A DNA stretch of 64,000 nt, from assembly GCA_018141845.1 (NCBI GenBank), contig CP073340.1, positions 289,001 to 353,000 on the forward strand. The letters are read 5' to 3'. The first letter of the stretch is position 1. Every line of letters starts with the position of its first letter. The stretch is from Lachnospiraceae bacterium oral taxon 096. Lineage in GTDB: Bacteria; Bacillota; Clostridia; Lachnospirales; Lachnospiraceae. The notes under the pieces are model-generated. The model did not search any database, was not told the origin of the DNA, and worked only from the letters and a program-made list of their open reading frames with translations. The translations under genes and the position numbers were made by a program. This document shows, in pieces, positions 25,731 through 35,257 of this stretch.

Positions 25731-28382
25731 TTACTTTGTCAAGGACTTGCGGATTAAATCGACTGGAATCATTGTCGCAGCCAGAATAATTACGGTAATC
25801 CATCCCTGAATGCCAAATGGCACGCAGCTAAACATCTGTCCAATCCACTGGAATGGAGCAAGTGGAATGAGTGCCGCATTGACAATACAAAACTGTACAG
25901 CAATAATCAATGCTTCTACACGAAGGAACCCTGGGTTCTCGTCGAGTCGATCAAAGATGGCATACTTTTCGCTTCGCACATTAAATCCATTGAACAGTGC
26001 AGCGAGAATAAAGAATACAAAATAGGCTGTCTTATGTTGCTCATCACTTTTAAACATACTAGCAAAGAATGGTACCTTTAAGAAGATAAAGCTGACAATC
26101 GTCATCCAAATGCCCATAATCAGAATCTGACTCATCATCTTCTTGCTAATAATGCTCTCATCTCTTACACGAGGCTTTTCCTGCATGTAGGTATCGAGTG
26201 CTGGCTCATTTCCAAGCATAATCGCACCAAGACTATCCATAACAAGGTTGACAAACAACAAGTGGGTTACCTTCAATGGCTCTACAACACCAAAAAATGG
26301 GGCAATTGCACTGACAATCACGGCCACAACATTGATGACCAACTGGAAGGTACAAAACTTTAAAATATTGTGGTAGATCGTTCTACCATAGAGAATGGCA
26401 TCCTTGATGGATCTAAAGTTGTCATCGAGAATAACAATCTTTCCTGCTTCCTTTGCCGCCTCTGTTCCGCTTCCCATCGCAAAGCCAACATCGGCTCTTT
26501 TTAGAGCTGGCGAGTCATTGACACCATCTCCCGTCATTCCGACAACTAAGTTCATCTCTTGGCAAAGTCGTACCATTCTTGACTTATCGGTAGGAAGTGC
26601 TCGAGCAATTACACGAATATCAGGAATAATCTTTTTAACTTCTTCATCGCTCATCTCATTTAAAATGGCAGAGGAAAGAACTTTATCTGTATCTTTCTTA
26701 AGTAGACCTGCATCTTTTGCAATAGCAGCTGCTGTCTCTAGGCGGTCACCTGTAATCATCACTACCTGAATTCCTGCTCTCATTACTTGTGCAATGGCTT
26801 CCTTTGCCTCTGCACGAACATCATCTCGAATACCAACAAGACCAATAAGGACAATGTCATCGTTGATTTCATTTTTCACCATAGGCTTTTCTGAATAGCC
26901 AAAGGCCAAAACACGCATAGCCTTTTCAGCGAGTTCATCAATCTTTCGATTGAGTGCTTCCTTGTCGATGGTCTTGACTGTGCCATCTTCTGCCAAGTAC
27001 TTTGTCGCCTTTAAAAGTCTCTCTGGTGCACCCTTATAGAATGTCTTTCCAAGTGCATCAATTCTCGATTGACTAAACTTATTTGTAGAATTAAAGGATT
27101 GCATATCACTGATTTGATATCTCTCATCACTTTCCAGCGTATGATAGGTTGTTTCACCCAAAAACTTCATCAATGCCTGGTCAGTGGCATTTCCGCCGAT
27201 AACCTGGTGATTGGCATCAAATAGAGATTGTGAGTTTTTACCAATGGCAAAGTCGATATTTCCCTTAATCGCACTGTAATTGCTCATCTTGTTCAGCTCA
27301 ATGTTCATGCCATTTCCAAGGAAAAACTCAACAACTTCCAATCTTCCCTTGGTGATGGTTCCTGTCTTATCACTAAAGAGGATATTTAAAGAACCTGCCG
27401 TCTCAATACCCTCGGCCTTTCTTACTAAGACATTGTGAGCTAACATCTTGCTTGTATTTTGCATCAATACCAAAGAAATCATCAGTGGCAATCCCTCTGG
27501 CACAGCACATACAATAATTAAAATAGAAAGGGACACTGTATTAATGACATTTTCTAGTACGACTGGCCATCCCTGTGCAAGATATGGGCCAACGCCCCCT
27601 GCCCTGACAATAAAGTTAATCATATACAAGACAGCGATCACAATTGCACCGATATATCCAAAAGTTGAGATTTGATTGGCCAACTTTGCAAGCTTTACCT
27701 TCAATGGGGAATCTGGCTCGTCTTCTTGCATCTCCTGTGCCATCTTTCCCATCATTGTCTTCAATCCAACTTTTCGAATGTCTAAAATTCCCTCGCCATC
27801 AAAGACAACGGCACCGCGAAATAGACTGTGGCGATCAACGAATGTATCACCCGTTACATTTTCTGTGAGCTCAAAAGATGGATCTGTCGCTTCCTTTTTG
27901 CACTCCTCGGCCTCACCATTGAGTGCGGAGTTGTCTACGGTCATCTTTCCTTCAATTAAGACACCATCTGCCGGAATTTTATTTCCCGATTGCAACAGCA
28001 CCTTATCTCCGACAACAACATCATCGACATCAATCACAGTAATCATACCATTGCGGTAAACCTTACATTCGTCGTTTTTACTACTTTCTTTTAGCTCTCT
28101 GTACTTTGTATCACTTGCCACACCTGTCTTTGCCGTAACAAACGCAACAATAATAATGGCAACAATGGTTCCAATTGGCTCATAAATCTCTGCGTAACCA
28201 AGTGCAAACATAATCAACATCAATACTACAATGGCAAGCAAAATTCGAATCATTGGATCTTTAAATGTCTCCAAAAATTCCTTCCACATCGTAGTTGGTT
28301 CAGAGTCTGGAATGGCATTGGAACCATACTTTTTTCTGGACTCTTCGACTTCTTTGTCATTTAAACCCTTATGCTCTATCAT
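25731..28382 (-). CDS. Calcium-translocating P-type ATPase (PMCA/SERCA type)
   Basis: 883-residue P2-type pump, about 10 TM segments. The phosphorylated Asp338 is in SDKTGT. The TM4 ion-site motif PEGLP (295-299) marks Ca2+ (or Mn2+) transport. TGE is replaced by NGEAEE in the actuator (TxGES region reads SALNGEAEE), a common variant. GDGVNDSPALKRADVG is intact in the hinge. It would export Ca2+ from the cytosol. It follows the second TerD by 21 bp and is last in the Ter cassette, occupying the slot where TerC-type membrane proteins sit in Bacillus-type ter operons. Confidence 0.95.
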   Translation of the reverse strand: MIEHKGLNDKEVEESRKKYGSNAIPDSEPTTMWKEFLETFKDPMIRILLAIVVLMLIMFALGYAEIYEPIGTIVAIIIVAFVTAKTGVASDTKYRELKESSKNDECKVYRNGMITVIDVDDVVVGDKVLLQSGNKIPADGVLIEGKMTVDNSALNGEAEECKKEATDPSFELTENVTGDTFVDRHSLFRGAVVFDGEGILDIRKVGLKTMMGKMAQEMQEDEPDSPLKVKLAKLANQISTFGYIGAIVIAVLYMINFIVRAGGVGPYLAQGWPVVLENVINTVSLSILIIVCAVPEGLPLMISLVLMQNTSKMLAHNVLVRKAEGIETAGSLNILFSDKTGTITKGRLEVVEFFLGNGMNIELNKMSNYSAIKGNIDFAIGKNSQSLFDANHQVIGGNATDQALMKFLGETTYHTLESDERYQISDMQSFNSTNKFSQSRIDALGKTFYKGAPERLLKATKYLAEDGTVKTIDKEALNRKIDELAEKAMRVLAFGYSEKPMVKNEINDDIVLIGLVGIRDDVRAEAKEAIAQVMRAGIQVVMITGDRLETAAAIAKDAGLLKKDTDKVLSSAILNEMSDEEVKKIIPDIRVIARALPTDKSRMVRLCQEMNLVVGMTGDGVNDSPALKRADVGFAMGSGTEAAKEAGKIVILDDNFRSIKDAILYGRTIYHNILKFCTFQLVINVVAVIVSAIAPFFGVVEPLKVTHLLFVNLVMDSLGAIMLGNEPALDTYMQEKPRVRDESIISKKMMSQILIMGIWMTIVSFIFLKVPFFASMFKSDEQHKTAYFVFFILAALFNGFNVRSEKYAIFDRLDENPGFLRVEALIIAVQFCIVNAALIPLAPFQWIGQMFSCVPFGIQGWITVIILAATMIPVDLIRKSLTK

Positions 28383-28403
28383 CTTTTCCTCTATCCTCTT
28401 ATT

Positions 28404-28997
28404 TTATTTAAATCGATTAAGAATTTCACTCAAACTCTTATCCTGTGTTGGCTGACCAATGGCGGAGAATTTCCACTCCCCATCATGTCTGTAGACTTCA
28501 CCAAAGATCAGTGCTGTCATATTTGAGCAATCATCTGTCAGGTTGTAGCGTGCCAATTCCTTGTTGTTTCTTTGATCCACCACACGAATAAACGCATTCT
28601 TTACCATACCAAAGTGCTGATGTCTTTGCTGAGCTTCGTAGATGTTGACAACAAAAATGAGGCGATCGACATCCTTTGGCACTTGTGAAAGATCAATCAT
28701 AATCTGTTCATCATCGCCCTCTCCTCCACCAGTGAGATTATCTCCCTGATGAACAATGGCCCCTGACTTGTGTCTCAAATTTCCAAAATAGACAAGGTCT
28801 TCTCTTGCTTGGAACTTGCCATTGCGAAGTAAAATAACTGATGCGTCGCAGTCCATATCTGAACTTTGAAATATCTTGCCAAAAAATCCCTTACTCGCAC
28901 CAATCTCATCCCAGCCAAGGGCGACCATAATCTTGCTAAGACCTGTATTGTCCTTTGTCAGATTAATTTTTTGTCCCTTTTGTAAACTTACTGCCAT
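28404..28997 (-). CDS. TerD-family (tellurium resistance/stress) protein, variant C-terminus
   Basis: 197 residues with the TerD fold: opening LQKGQKINLTK, GWDE, the DMDCDASVILL Ca2+-site segment, the FGNL/HQGDNLTGGG middle and VNIYEAQQRHQHFG. The C-terminus departs from typical TerD: it lacks the final GLxxLCxxFGVNV block and ends LSEILNRFK. TerD proteins bind Ca2+ and join cytoplasmic stress complexes. The acidic Ca2+-site residues are partly altered against the first TerD of the cassette (DMDCDAS versus DFDLDAS). Confidence 0.93.
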   Translation of the reverse strand: MAVSLQKGQKINLTKDNTGLSKIMVALGWDEIGASKGFFGKIFQSSDMDCDASVILLRNGKFQAREDLVYFGNLRHKSGAIVHQGDNLTGGGEGDDEQIMIDLSQVPKDVDRLIFVVNIYEAQQRHQHFGMVKNAFIRVVDQRNNKELARYNLTDDCSNMTALIFGEVYRHDGEWKFSAIGQPTQDKSLSEILNRFK

Positions 28998-29009
28998 ATC
29001 CTTTCCCTC

Positions 29010-29816
29010 CTATTGATTTTTTCTGCGTATGTCCTCTAACTTTTGCAGATTCTTTTTCTGATTTTCTTGCATTGTCTCCCTGATATGCCTTGTCTTTTCA
29101 ATTCCATTGACAATCACTCCACTATCTACTTCCAAGCGACTGCGTTTTTGTTGTATAGCACGCCTTAGCTCTTCCTTAAAAACAGGCAGTGTAACCACAA
29201 AGGCACTGTGAATGCTAGCCACCAGATTTTTACTATTATACCCCATCATCTCCAGCATTGGAATAGTTTGAAGAGCAAGATTTTCTCCAATTTGTAGGTC
29301 TTGAATTCTTCTATTCAACAAATTTTGAGCATTATACAGTGTGGCTTGATCTTCCTTTGGCACAGTATTGACTGCGGCCAAGATTTCTTCACATCCCTTT
29401 TTTGCCGCAAGAATATACTTTTTTAATTCTTTTTGTGCCCTTTGATTCGATAGAATAAGGAGCTGGTAACTCCTTTGTAAGCGTCTTTGCTCCTCCTCAT
29501 ATTGACGAAACCCAATATAGATTTCCTCAATTTCTCTGCCAATACGCTCATATTTTTTTGTCTCATCTTCTCTGCTTTTTTTCCACCAAAAAAATTTGCT
29601 CTCTTCTTTTTTGTTGATTTCACCCATTACCTTTTCCAATCTCTCCAAAAAATCATCTGGGTTACTCTCATTGGCGTTTGAGAGCATTTGCACAACTTTT
29701 TCGGTCTCTTCAGCTAAGTGCTGTGCTGGCTCCTTGCCAAACTCAATAATGCTTCTCGTGTCAAATACATAAATTTTTGATGTCAATGCTTCAATCTCTG
29801 CATAATTTTCTTCCAA
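29010..29816 (-). CDS. TelA-like (toxic anion resistance) protein, short
   Basis: 268 residues, mostly alpha-helix and coiled coil, with QIGENLALQTIPMLE resembling the conserved core of TelA/KlaA proteins (usually about 360-390 residues). About 100 N-terminal residues of the usual protein are missing, but the frame is clean, so it is a short variant and not an obvious pseudogene. It starts with TTG 7 nt after GGGAG; no ATG is near. It overlaps the yceG-like gene by 34 bp. Part of the Ter cassette. Function is inferred only from family and position. Confidence 0.7.
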   Translation of the reverse strand: MEENYAEIEALTSKIYVFDTRSIIEFGKEPAQHLAEETEKVVQMLSNANESNPDDFLERLEKVMGEINKKEESKFFWWKKSREDETKKYERIGREIEEIYIGFRQYEEEQRRLQRSYQLLILSNQRAQKELKKYILAAKKGCEEILAAVNTVPKEDQATLYNAQNLLNRRIQDLQIGENLALQTIPMLEMMGYNSKNLVASIHSAFVVTLPVFKEELRRAIQQKRSRLEVDSGVIVNGIEKTRHIRETMQENQKKNLQKLEDIRRKNQ

Positions 29817-31741
29817 ATATTTTCTCCCTTCTCCATATCCGCAAAGGAAAGGTCATACATATATTCTCCAATCACACATTCTTCAAGCAATGGCTTCGTG
29901 TAGTACTTTTCTACACTTTGATATCCTGTTGGGACATAACAGAGCACATCAAAGCCCAAGAGACTTAAAAACAGTAAAATTATCGCATCTTCTATTGGTG
30001 GAACTTTATCATCGGTCTTAACATAGACCAGTTTTGGATTTTTTCCAACAAAATCCATCTTTTGAATCATTCGAAGTAATTCTTGATCTAAACTAAGTAA
30101 CACCCGAACAATTTGTCCTGTGACATCCATTCCCGACAAAGATTTGATCATCTTTTGAGCAATCATCATCTCAACTTTATCCAAAATATGTTCCTGCAAA
30201 TTTTCTCGCAACATTCCATAGTGATAATGAACATTGCTTTGAATAATCTTTCGGTCTAGCTTCCCATTCTTTACAAAAATTTGCAAAAGTCCAGAATGAA
30301 TTTCATCACTGACCTTCCACAAGCCCTTCCGTCCATCAACAATCCATGTATTTTCTGTTCGAAGATTGCGAATTTCTTCCCAATATCGCTCCACATCTGC
30401 TTCCATTACCCCAGAAATTTTTGAAAAAATGACTGGCATACGAATGCTTTGATCATCTCCATAAAAATAGGGACGATGACGCTCGTCCACATTCCAAAGT
30501 TCAAGAATTTCTTGATGGACAGACTTTAAAATGACAGAAGATGCCTTCTGCACCTGTTCTTTATCATAGAGTTCACTTCCCTGATAGAGAAGCGTCTTTG
30601 CCTCTTCCTTGGCGTGATAGGCCGTGGTTGCCATTTGCATCACGCCCTCTTCAGAAGGAAAATGGGGCATTTCCAGTCTTTCATCCTCCTCAATAACAAA
30701 GATAATGTCGTCATTTATGCGTCCCCTATGATGATTTGGATCGAGTACTAACACATCGACTGGAATTCTCGCAAGAAGTTTACAAAAGTCAATGTCCAGT
30801 GCATCGTCACAGCCATTAAAAAAAATCACACAGCCCATCTTCTCAGAAAACAGGGTATCTTGGTATCTCTCTAGCCACACCAATAGGCTGACAGCATAAT
30901 TTTTTAGTTTCCCAAATGGCCAATTTTTCTTTTCTTGCATTTGCTCTGCCAATGCTCGCTCCGTAATTCCTTGAAGCTCTGCATTTTGAATAAATCGAAG
31001 CCCTCTTTGCACATCCTTCCACAAAGATGAGACATCCCTTCCCTCAAAGACAAACTTTTCAATTTCTTCTGGGCGTGGTCTCTGCATTCGACCTTCAATC
31101 ACAATCACTGGGCGATTGACTTTTTTTAGATTTTGATCAAACTTGAGTAAATCATTAGGATAACTGACCTTGCTATAAACCCCCATAACCTGAAAGAAAG
31201 CATTATAAAATAATCGCTCATCCGTTCCTCTCTCCCTTGGATCTTTTAAAATATCCACAAAGGGATCGGGCAAAATCCATGTATTGGTCGCATTGACCTT
31301 AATAATTTTTGTGTTTTGTAGATCTTCAAAGGCCAATTTTTCAATAATTTCCTTGCAGGCATGTTCATCTTCCACATAAAAGACATCGCAACCGGCACTG
31401 GATAAAATTTGTAAAAGGTCAATGACGGTTTGACTTTGCCTGCCAAGGCAAAGAATGGTGACATTGGCATTGAGAGCAGTTTTTAGTGGTCCATTGAGCC
31501 AGCACAACCACTTAATATAGCGATTTTTTGCTATACTCTCTCCCTTCACTCCCTTTAAAAACTCTGTTCGTGCATTAAGAGCCTTCTCAAGGTCACTTCT
31601 TAATTTTATCCCTTGAATTGCATTTTGCACACTCTGCACCTGTTCCTGTGTTGGATTTTGCAAGGGATCCTTGATCCATACCCCCGATTTGACTGCACTC
31701 ATCAAATCTTCCTGTTTGACTCTAATTGTTGTTTGAAACAT
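29783..31741 (-). CDS. YceG-family protein of the Ter stress cassette
   Basis: 652 residues, soluble. It resembles the YceG protein of Bacillus ter operons (about 540 residues), with an N-terminal helical region and TILCLGRQSQTVID and LVLDPNHHRG segments that look nucleotide-fold-like. The true start is the ATG at 31739-31741, with GGAG 6 nt upstream; the longer frame begins with TTG. A terminator ends just before the ribosome site, so expression needs read-through from the TerD gene. Molecular activity is unknown; in the family it always travels with TerD and TelA. Confidence 0.8.
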   Translation of the reverse strand: MFQTTIRVKQEDLMSAVKSGVWIKDPLQNPTQEQVQSVQNAIQGIKLRSDLEKALNARTEFLKGVKGESIAKNRYIKWLCWLNGPLKTALNANVTILCLGRQSQTVIDLLQILSSAGCDVFYVEDEHACKEIIEKLAFEDLQNTKIIKVNATNTWILPDPFVDILKDPRERGTDERLFYNAFFQVMGVYSKVSYPNDLLKFDQNLKKVNRPVIVIEGRMQRPRPEEIEKFVFEGRDVSSLWKDVQRGLRFIQNAELQGITERALAEQMQEKKNWPFGKLKNYAVSLLVWLERYQDTLFSEKMGCVIFFNGCDDALDIDFCKLLARIPVDVLVLDPNHHRGRINDDIIFVIEEDERLEMPHFPSEEGVMQMATTAYHAKEEAKTLLYQGSELYDKEQVQKASSVILKSVHQEILELWNVDERHRPYFYGDDQSIRMPVIFSKISGVMEADVERYWEEIRNLRTENTWIVDGRKGLWKVSDEIHSGLLQIFVKNGKLDRKIIQSNVHYHYGMLRENLQEHILDKVEMMIAQKMIKSLSGMDVTGQIVRVLLSLDQELLRMIQKMDFVGKNPKLVYVKTDDKVPPIEDAIILLFLSLLGFDVLCYVPTGYQSVEKYYTKPLLEECVIGEYMYDLSFADMEKGENIWKKIMQRLKH

Positions 31742-31751
31742 GACTCTCTCC

Positions 31752-31797
31752 AAAAAATAAATTGGGGATCAATAATTTATATTACCGATCCCCAATT
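31752..31797 (-). terminator. Terminator inside the Ter cassette
   Basis: Perfect 11-bp stem AATTGGGGATC (31787-31797) / GATCCCCAATT (31760-31770) on the minus strand, then TATTTTTT running directly into the GGAGAG ribosome site of the yceG-like gene. Confidence 0.88.
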
Positions 31798-31809
31798 CTT
31801 ACATCTTAA

Positions 31810-32388
31810 TTATACATTGACACCAAAGTTTTTGCACAATGCATATAGGCCACCTTGGAATCCACTTCCAATGGCATTGAACTTCCACTCATTGCCATGG
31901 CGATAAATCTCTGCAACAACCAATGCTGTCTCAATTGAAAAATCTTCACCAAGATCGAATCGGAGCAATTCCTCACCTGTCTCTTCATTCACTACATGAA
32001 TGTAGGCATTACTTACTTGTCCAAAGTTTTGATGACGTGCCTCAGCCTCATAGATCGTTACCGTAAAGTCTACTTTGTGAATGTCTGCTGGCATCTTGGA
32101 TAAGTCAATCTTTAATACCTCGTCATCACCATTTCCACTACCTGTCAAGTTGTCTCCTGTGTGCTCCACAGCTCCAGAAGAATGCTTTAAGTTGCCATAG
32201 AAGATAAAGTCGCTATCGCTCTTTACCTTGCCATCTTCTCCAAGGATGAATGCGGATGCATCGAGGTCAAAATCTGCACCACCATCATACTTGTTCACAT
32301 CCCAGCCAAGACCAACAATCAATTTCTTTAAATTTGGATTTCCCTTGGTCAAATCAACTTTTTGTCCCTTTGATAAATTTACTGCCAT
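31810..32388 (-). CDS. terD: TerD-family protein (canonical)
   Basis: 192 residues. Canonical TerD blocks: [23 protein letters not shown], the Ca2+-site [29 protein letters not shown], and the terminal [14 protein letters not shown]. The start is the ATG at 32386-32388, GGAGG 6 nt upstream; the longer frame reaching 32451 lies inside the upstream gene. It begins 13 bp after the stop of a large secreted protein and is followed by a terminator, so it should be the most expressed member of the cassette. Confidence 0.95.
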   Translation of the reverse strand: MAVNLSKGQKVDLTKGNPNLKKLIVGLGWDVNKYDGGADFDLDASAFILGEDGKVKSDSDFIFYGNLKHSSGAVEHTGDNLTGSGNGDDEVLKIDLSKMPADIHKVDFTVTIYEAEARHQNFGQVSNAYIHVVNEETGEELLRFDLGEDFSIETALVVAEIYRHGNEWKFNAIGSGFQGGLYALCKNFGVNV

Positions 32389-32401
32389 AATGTACCTCCT
32401 T

Positions 32402-35164
32402 TTACTCCTCGTCTTCTGTGTCTTTTCTTGCTTGCTCAACATATCCAACAAAGACCACTGACTTTAAATTCACCTGCACTGATCTTTTTGAACTCGGTGC
32501 TTCGACCTGTGGATTGAGTGCCACAGGTAAAATTGTGCCATCTTCATTGACTGTTGGCGTGATCACCTCTTTGTCCTCCTTTAATGGCACCGCATTTTGG
32601 CGAATATCTTGATAGAAAAATTGCTCTCGATCAAGTGCTCTTCCATCTCTTGACTGAATCTTTACTGTGGCCGAGAGATTTCCTTCCTTATCCGCAACAA
32701 CCGTGTAAACGAACTGGGCATCTGCCCTGCTGTAATAGCCATTTTCTAAGGTCAACAAATTATATATATACTCCCCTGGTTGTGTAAAGATAATCTGATT
32801 ATCTTCCAACGCAACTTTGCCTGCTGCTTTCACAGTTTCTATTCCAAGTACTCCTCGCTGGTCTGCCTTTGTATATAATGGCATTTTTGCATATTGGTAC
32901 TTTTCCCAGATGGCATAGAGTGTGATCTCATCCTGATTAACTGTTGTCCAATTTCTCACAGAGGCACCATCTTCAAAGTCAACATTTCCTCCTTTGATTC
33001 TGCCCCAACCTTTAAAGATATATCCTGCTCTTTCATAGTTGTTCTTTGACAAGACACCATCTTCATCATAAGAAAAAGTTCCATCAATCATCTTTCCCGT
33101 CACATCCTCTGCTCCCGGTGCATAGATAATTTTGTACTTAATTGGTGCATAGACCGCTCGAATAATGGTATCATCCTTAATTTCTGAAAGATTAGTATCC
33201 CAATGGTCAAAGACATAGCCCAACTTATTGTTTGGCACAGCTTTTGGTGCTACTGCTGTCTCACCGGCCTTTATTCGTTCCTCATCCAAAAACTCATCCG
33301 CATGGTCTCCATCGGCATCCTGTGCGTCATGAAATTCCACATGGTACTGCCGTTGAACCCATTCGGCCTTTAAAGTCATTCCTGATTCCACTGGCTGAGT
33401 AAAGTCATATGGCACCCCCTGAGCGTCCAGCCATCCATTAAAGGAATATCCTGTTTTTGTCGGTGTAGGATCGGGAACGCCAACACGATTTCCTCTCAAA
33501 ACAATCTGTGGCACAATGGTCTGATCTGCCCCCGCAGTGTCAAAATTGACTTGATATCTTGGACAGCGATAGTGATCTGTAAAGACAATCTCATCAACTT
33601 TTTCTCCATCCTTATAGATTTCATTTGTCTGCGTCAATCCTCGCTCCCCCTGCACAACATGGTAGCGAATCTCATAGGTACTTTTATCAGCGACATATCC
33701 TGGAAGACCGTCGTCTTGCTCTGTCAATTGATAGATGTAATTTCCTGGTTCTGTAAAGACAATCTGATTTAATGTCTTTTTGTTATCTCCTGTGATGGTA
33801 AAATTATAACTTCTCTGTGTTCCCTCTGGCGTTGGCATAACGGTCACATTCTTTGCATCCGTCTGCATTGCCATCAATGTAAAGTGAAAAATATCTTTTT
33901 GGGCAGGAACCTCCCCGTCAATCTCTTTTCTTACTTCCAATGTCGCCTTTGCTGGCTCAACTTTTTTCCAAACTGCATAGAGCTGAATGACCTCTCCATC
34001 ATTTGTTGTCAGATTGACTGCATTGGCATTTTCTGCATAGTCAGGAACTTGTGCATCAGGACTTTTTGCCCAACCGACAAAAATATCATCACCATGGCTA
34101 AACTCATTACTCTTTAACTTTTCTTGCCTCTCATAAGTTCGATCCTGATCACTCATCTGACCACTTCCACCATTGGCATTATAGTGAATGGTATAGTGAA
34201 TTGGCTCATAGGTCGCACGAATCAACATATCTGAACTGACATTGCTAAAGTCCTTATTCCATCCCTTAAACTTATAGCCCAGTTTGTGATTTGGTACTGG
34301 CGGTGCAACAACACTTTCACCATAGGAATATCGCCCTGCTGATAGCACCTCATCCTTATAAGGTTCATCGGCCGACACATCCTCCCGAAACTCTACAAAA
34401 TACATTTCCTTTGCCCAGGTTGCCTTCAAGTGAACATCTTTGGTCACTGGAGTTAAAAAGTTATATGGACCTGAGGCCTCATCTATCCAACCGCCGAAGA
34501 CATAGCCATCTTTTTCTGGCGTATCAGGCTGTTCTGCAAGCATTTCATAGCGTACACTCTGCGTCCCAATGACATCCTTTGCTCCATCAACATCGAAACT
34601 CACTTGAAATCTAGGCAGAGTATAGCGATTATTAAAGACCAATCCCTCCACACGATTTCCAAATTTTTGAATCTCTGTTGTCGCTTCCAATGTCGTCTGA
34701 TCACTCGTCTGCTCTTTCTCTAGCCCAAGTTCTCTTTGTACCTGAGTAACATGAAAGATCAATGTATATTCTGCACCGTCTCCCTCATACCCTTCATCTG
34801 AAACCCGAACCTGCTTCACTTTATAGGTATAATTTCCCGGCTTTGTAAAGACAATACTTGGAATTTGTGTAGTTGTTCCGCCATAGACATTGACCTCACT
34901 CTCTTGAGCATCCTGTGCACTTCCCGCAGGCATAGGTAAATCTGAAATTCCCAATGCATCCGTAGACTGTGCAATAATTTGGTAGGTAAATGTAGCCTCT
35001 TGATAGGGCTCATCTCCCATAATGCTATTGGTCAATGGAACAGTAACTACGGCTGGCAATGCGCTGACATCCGCAAAGCCTTGAATGGGCAAGACACTAA
35101 TACATACGGCAACGACTAATAACATTGCAATTATTCGATGCCATCGTCGATTCATTTCTCTCAC
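32402..35164 (-). CDS. Large secreted surface protein with isopeptide (FctA-like) and InlB B-repeats
   Basis: 920 residues. Signal peptide (about 1-31, cleavage near GFADVSA). Then a duplicated unit: a pilin-isopeptide-like domain (about 37-172; again about 400-530; typical [13 protein letters not shown] and [13 protein letters not shown]) followed by three InlB/MucBP-like B-repeats ending in F-x-GW (about 178-400 and 533-760). A third, degenerate isopeptide-like domain lies at about 765-870. The C-terminus is KDTEDEE: no LPXTG, no TM, no wall-binding repeats, so how it is held on the cell is unclear. GTG start, GGAGG 6 nt upstream. It is the first gene ahead of TerD, with its own promoter. 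Confidence 0.88.
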   Translation of the reverse strand: MREMNRRWHRIIAMLLVVAVCISVLPIQGFADVSALPAVVTVPLTNSIMGDEPYQEATFTYQIIAQSTDALGISDLPMPAGSAQDAQESEVNVYGGTTTQIPSIVFTKPGNYTYKVKQVRVSDEGYEGDGAEYTLIFHVTQVQRELGLEKEQTSDQTTLEATTEIQKFGNRVEGLVFNNRYTLPRFQVSFDVDGAKDVIGTQSVRYEMLAEQPDTPEKDGYVFGGWIDEASGPYNFLTPVTKDVHLKATWAKEMYFVEFREDVSADEPYKDEVLSAGRYSYGESVVAPPVPNHKLGYKFKGWNKDFSNVSSDMLIRATYEPIHYTIHYNANGGSGQMSDQDRTYERQEKLKSNEFSHGDDIFVGWAKSPDAQVPDYAENANAVNLTTNDGEVIQLYAVWKKVEPAKATLEVRKEIDGEVPAQKDIFHFTLMAMQTDAKNVTVMPTPEGTQRSYNFTITGDNKKTLNQIVFTEPGNYIYQLTEQDDGLPGYVADKSTYEIRYHVVQGERGLTQTNEIYKDGEKVDEIVFTDHYRCPRYQVNFDTAGADQTIVPQIVLRGNRVGVPDPTPTKTGYSFNGWLDAQGVPYDFTQPVESGMTLKAEWVQRQYHVEFHDAQDADGDHADEFLDEERIKAGETAVAPKAVPNNKLGYVFDHWDTNLSEIKDDTIIRAVYAPIKYKIIYAPGAEDVTGKMIDGTFSYDEDGVLSKNNYERAGYIFKGWGRIKGGNVDFEDGASVRNWTTVNQDEITLYAIWEKYQYAKMPLYTKADQRGVLGIETVKAAGKVALEDNQIIFTQPGEYIYNLLTLENGYYSRADAQFVYTVVADKEGNLSATVKIQSRDGRALDREQFFYQDIRQNAVPLKEDKEVITPTVNEDGTILPVALNPQVEAPSSKRSVQVNLKSVVFVGYVEQARKDTEDEE

Positions 35165-35195
35165 TCTATGCCTCCTTTCACTCTCATATGTGGTT

Positions 35196-35201
35196 ATTAT
35201 A
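35196..35201 (-). promoter_or_regulatory. Extended -10 promoter for the surface protein/Ter cassette
   Basis: TGCTATAAT with TATAAT at 35196-35201 and no good -35; the -35 zone overlaps the U-run of the upstream terminator. Confidence 0.6.
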
Positions 35202-35213
35202 GCACAATATAAC

Positions 35214-35247
35214 CAAAAAAAGGAAGACTCCTCTAAGAATCTTCCTC
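35214..35247 (-). terminator. Terminator of the polysaccharide/LCP operon
   Basis: Minus-strand stem AGGAAGA (35240-35246) / TCTTCCT (35221-35227), then a run of seven U (35215-35221). Confidence 0.88.
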
Positions 35248-35257
35248 ACAATCTACA

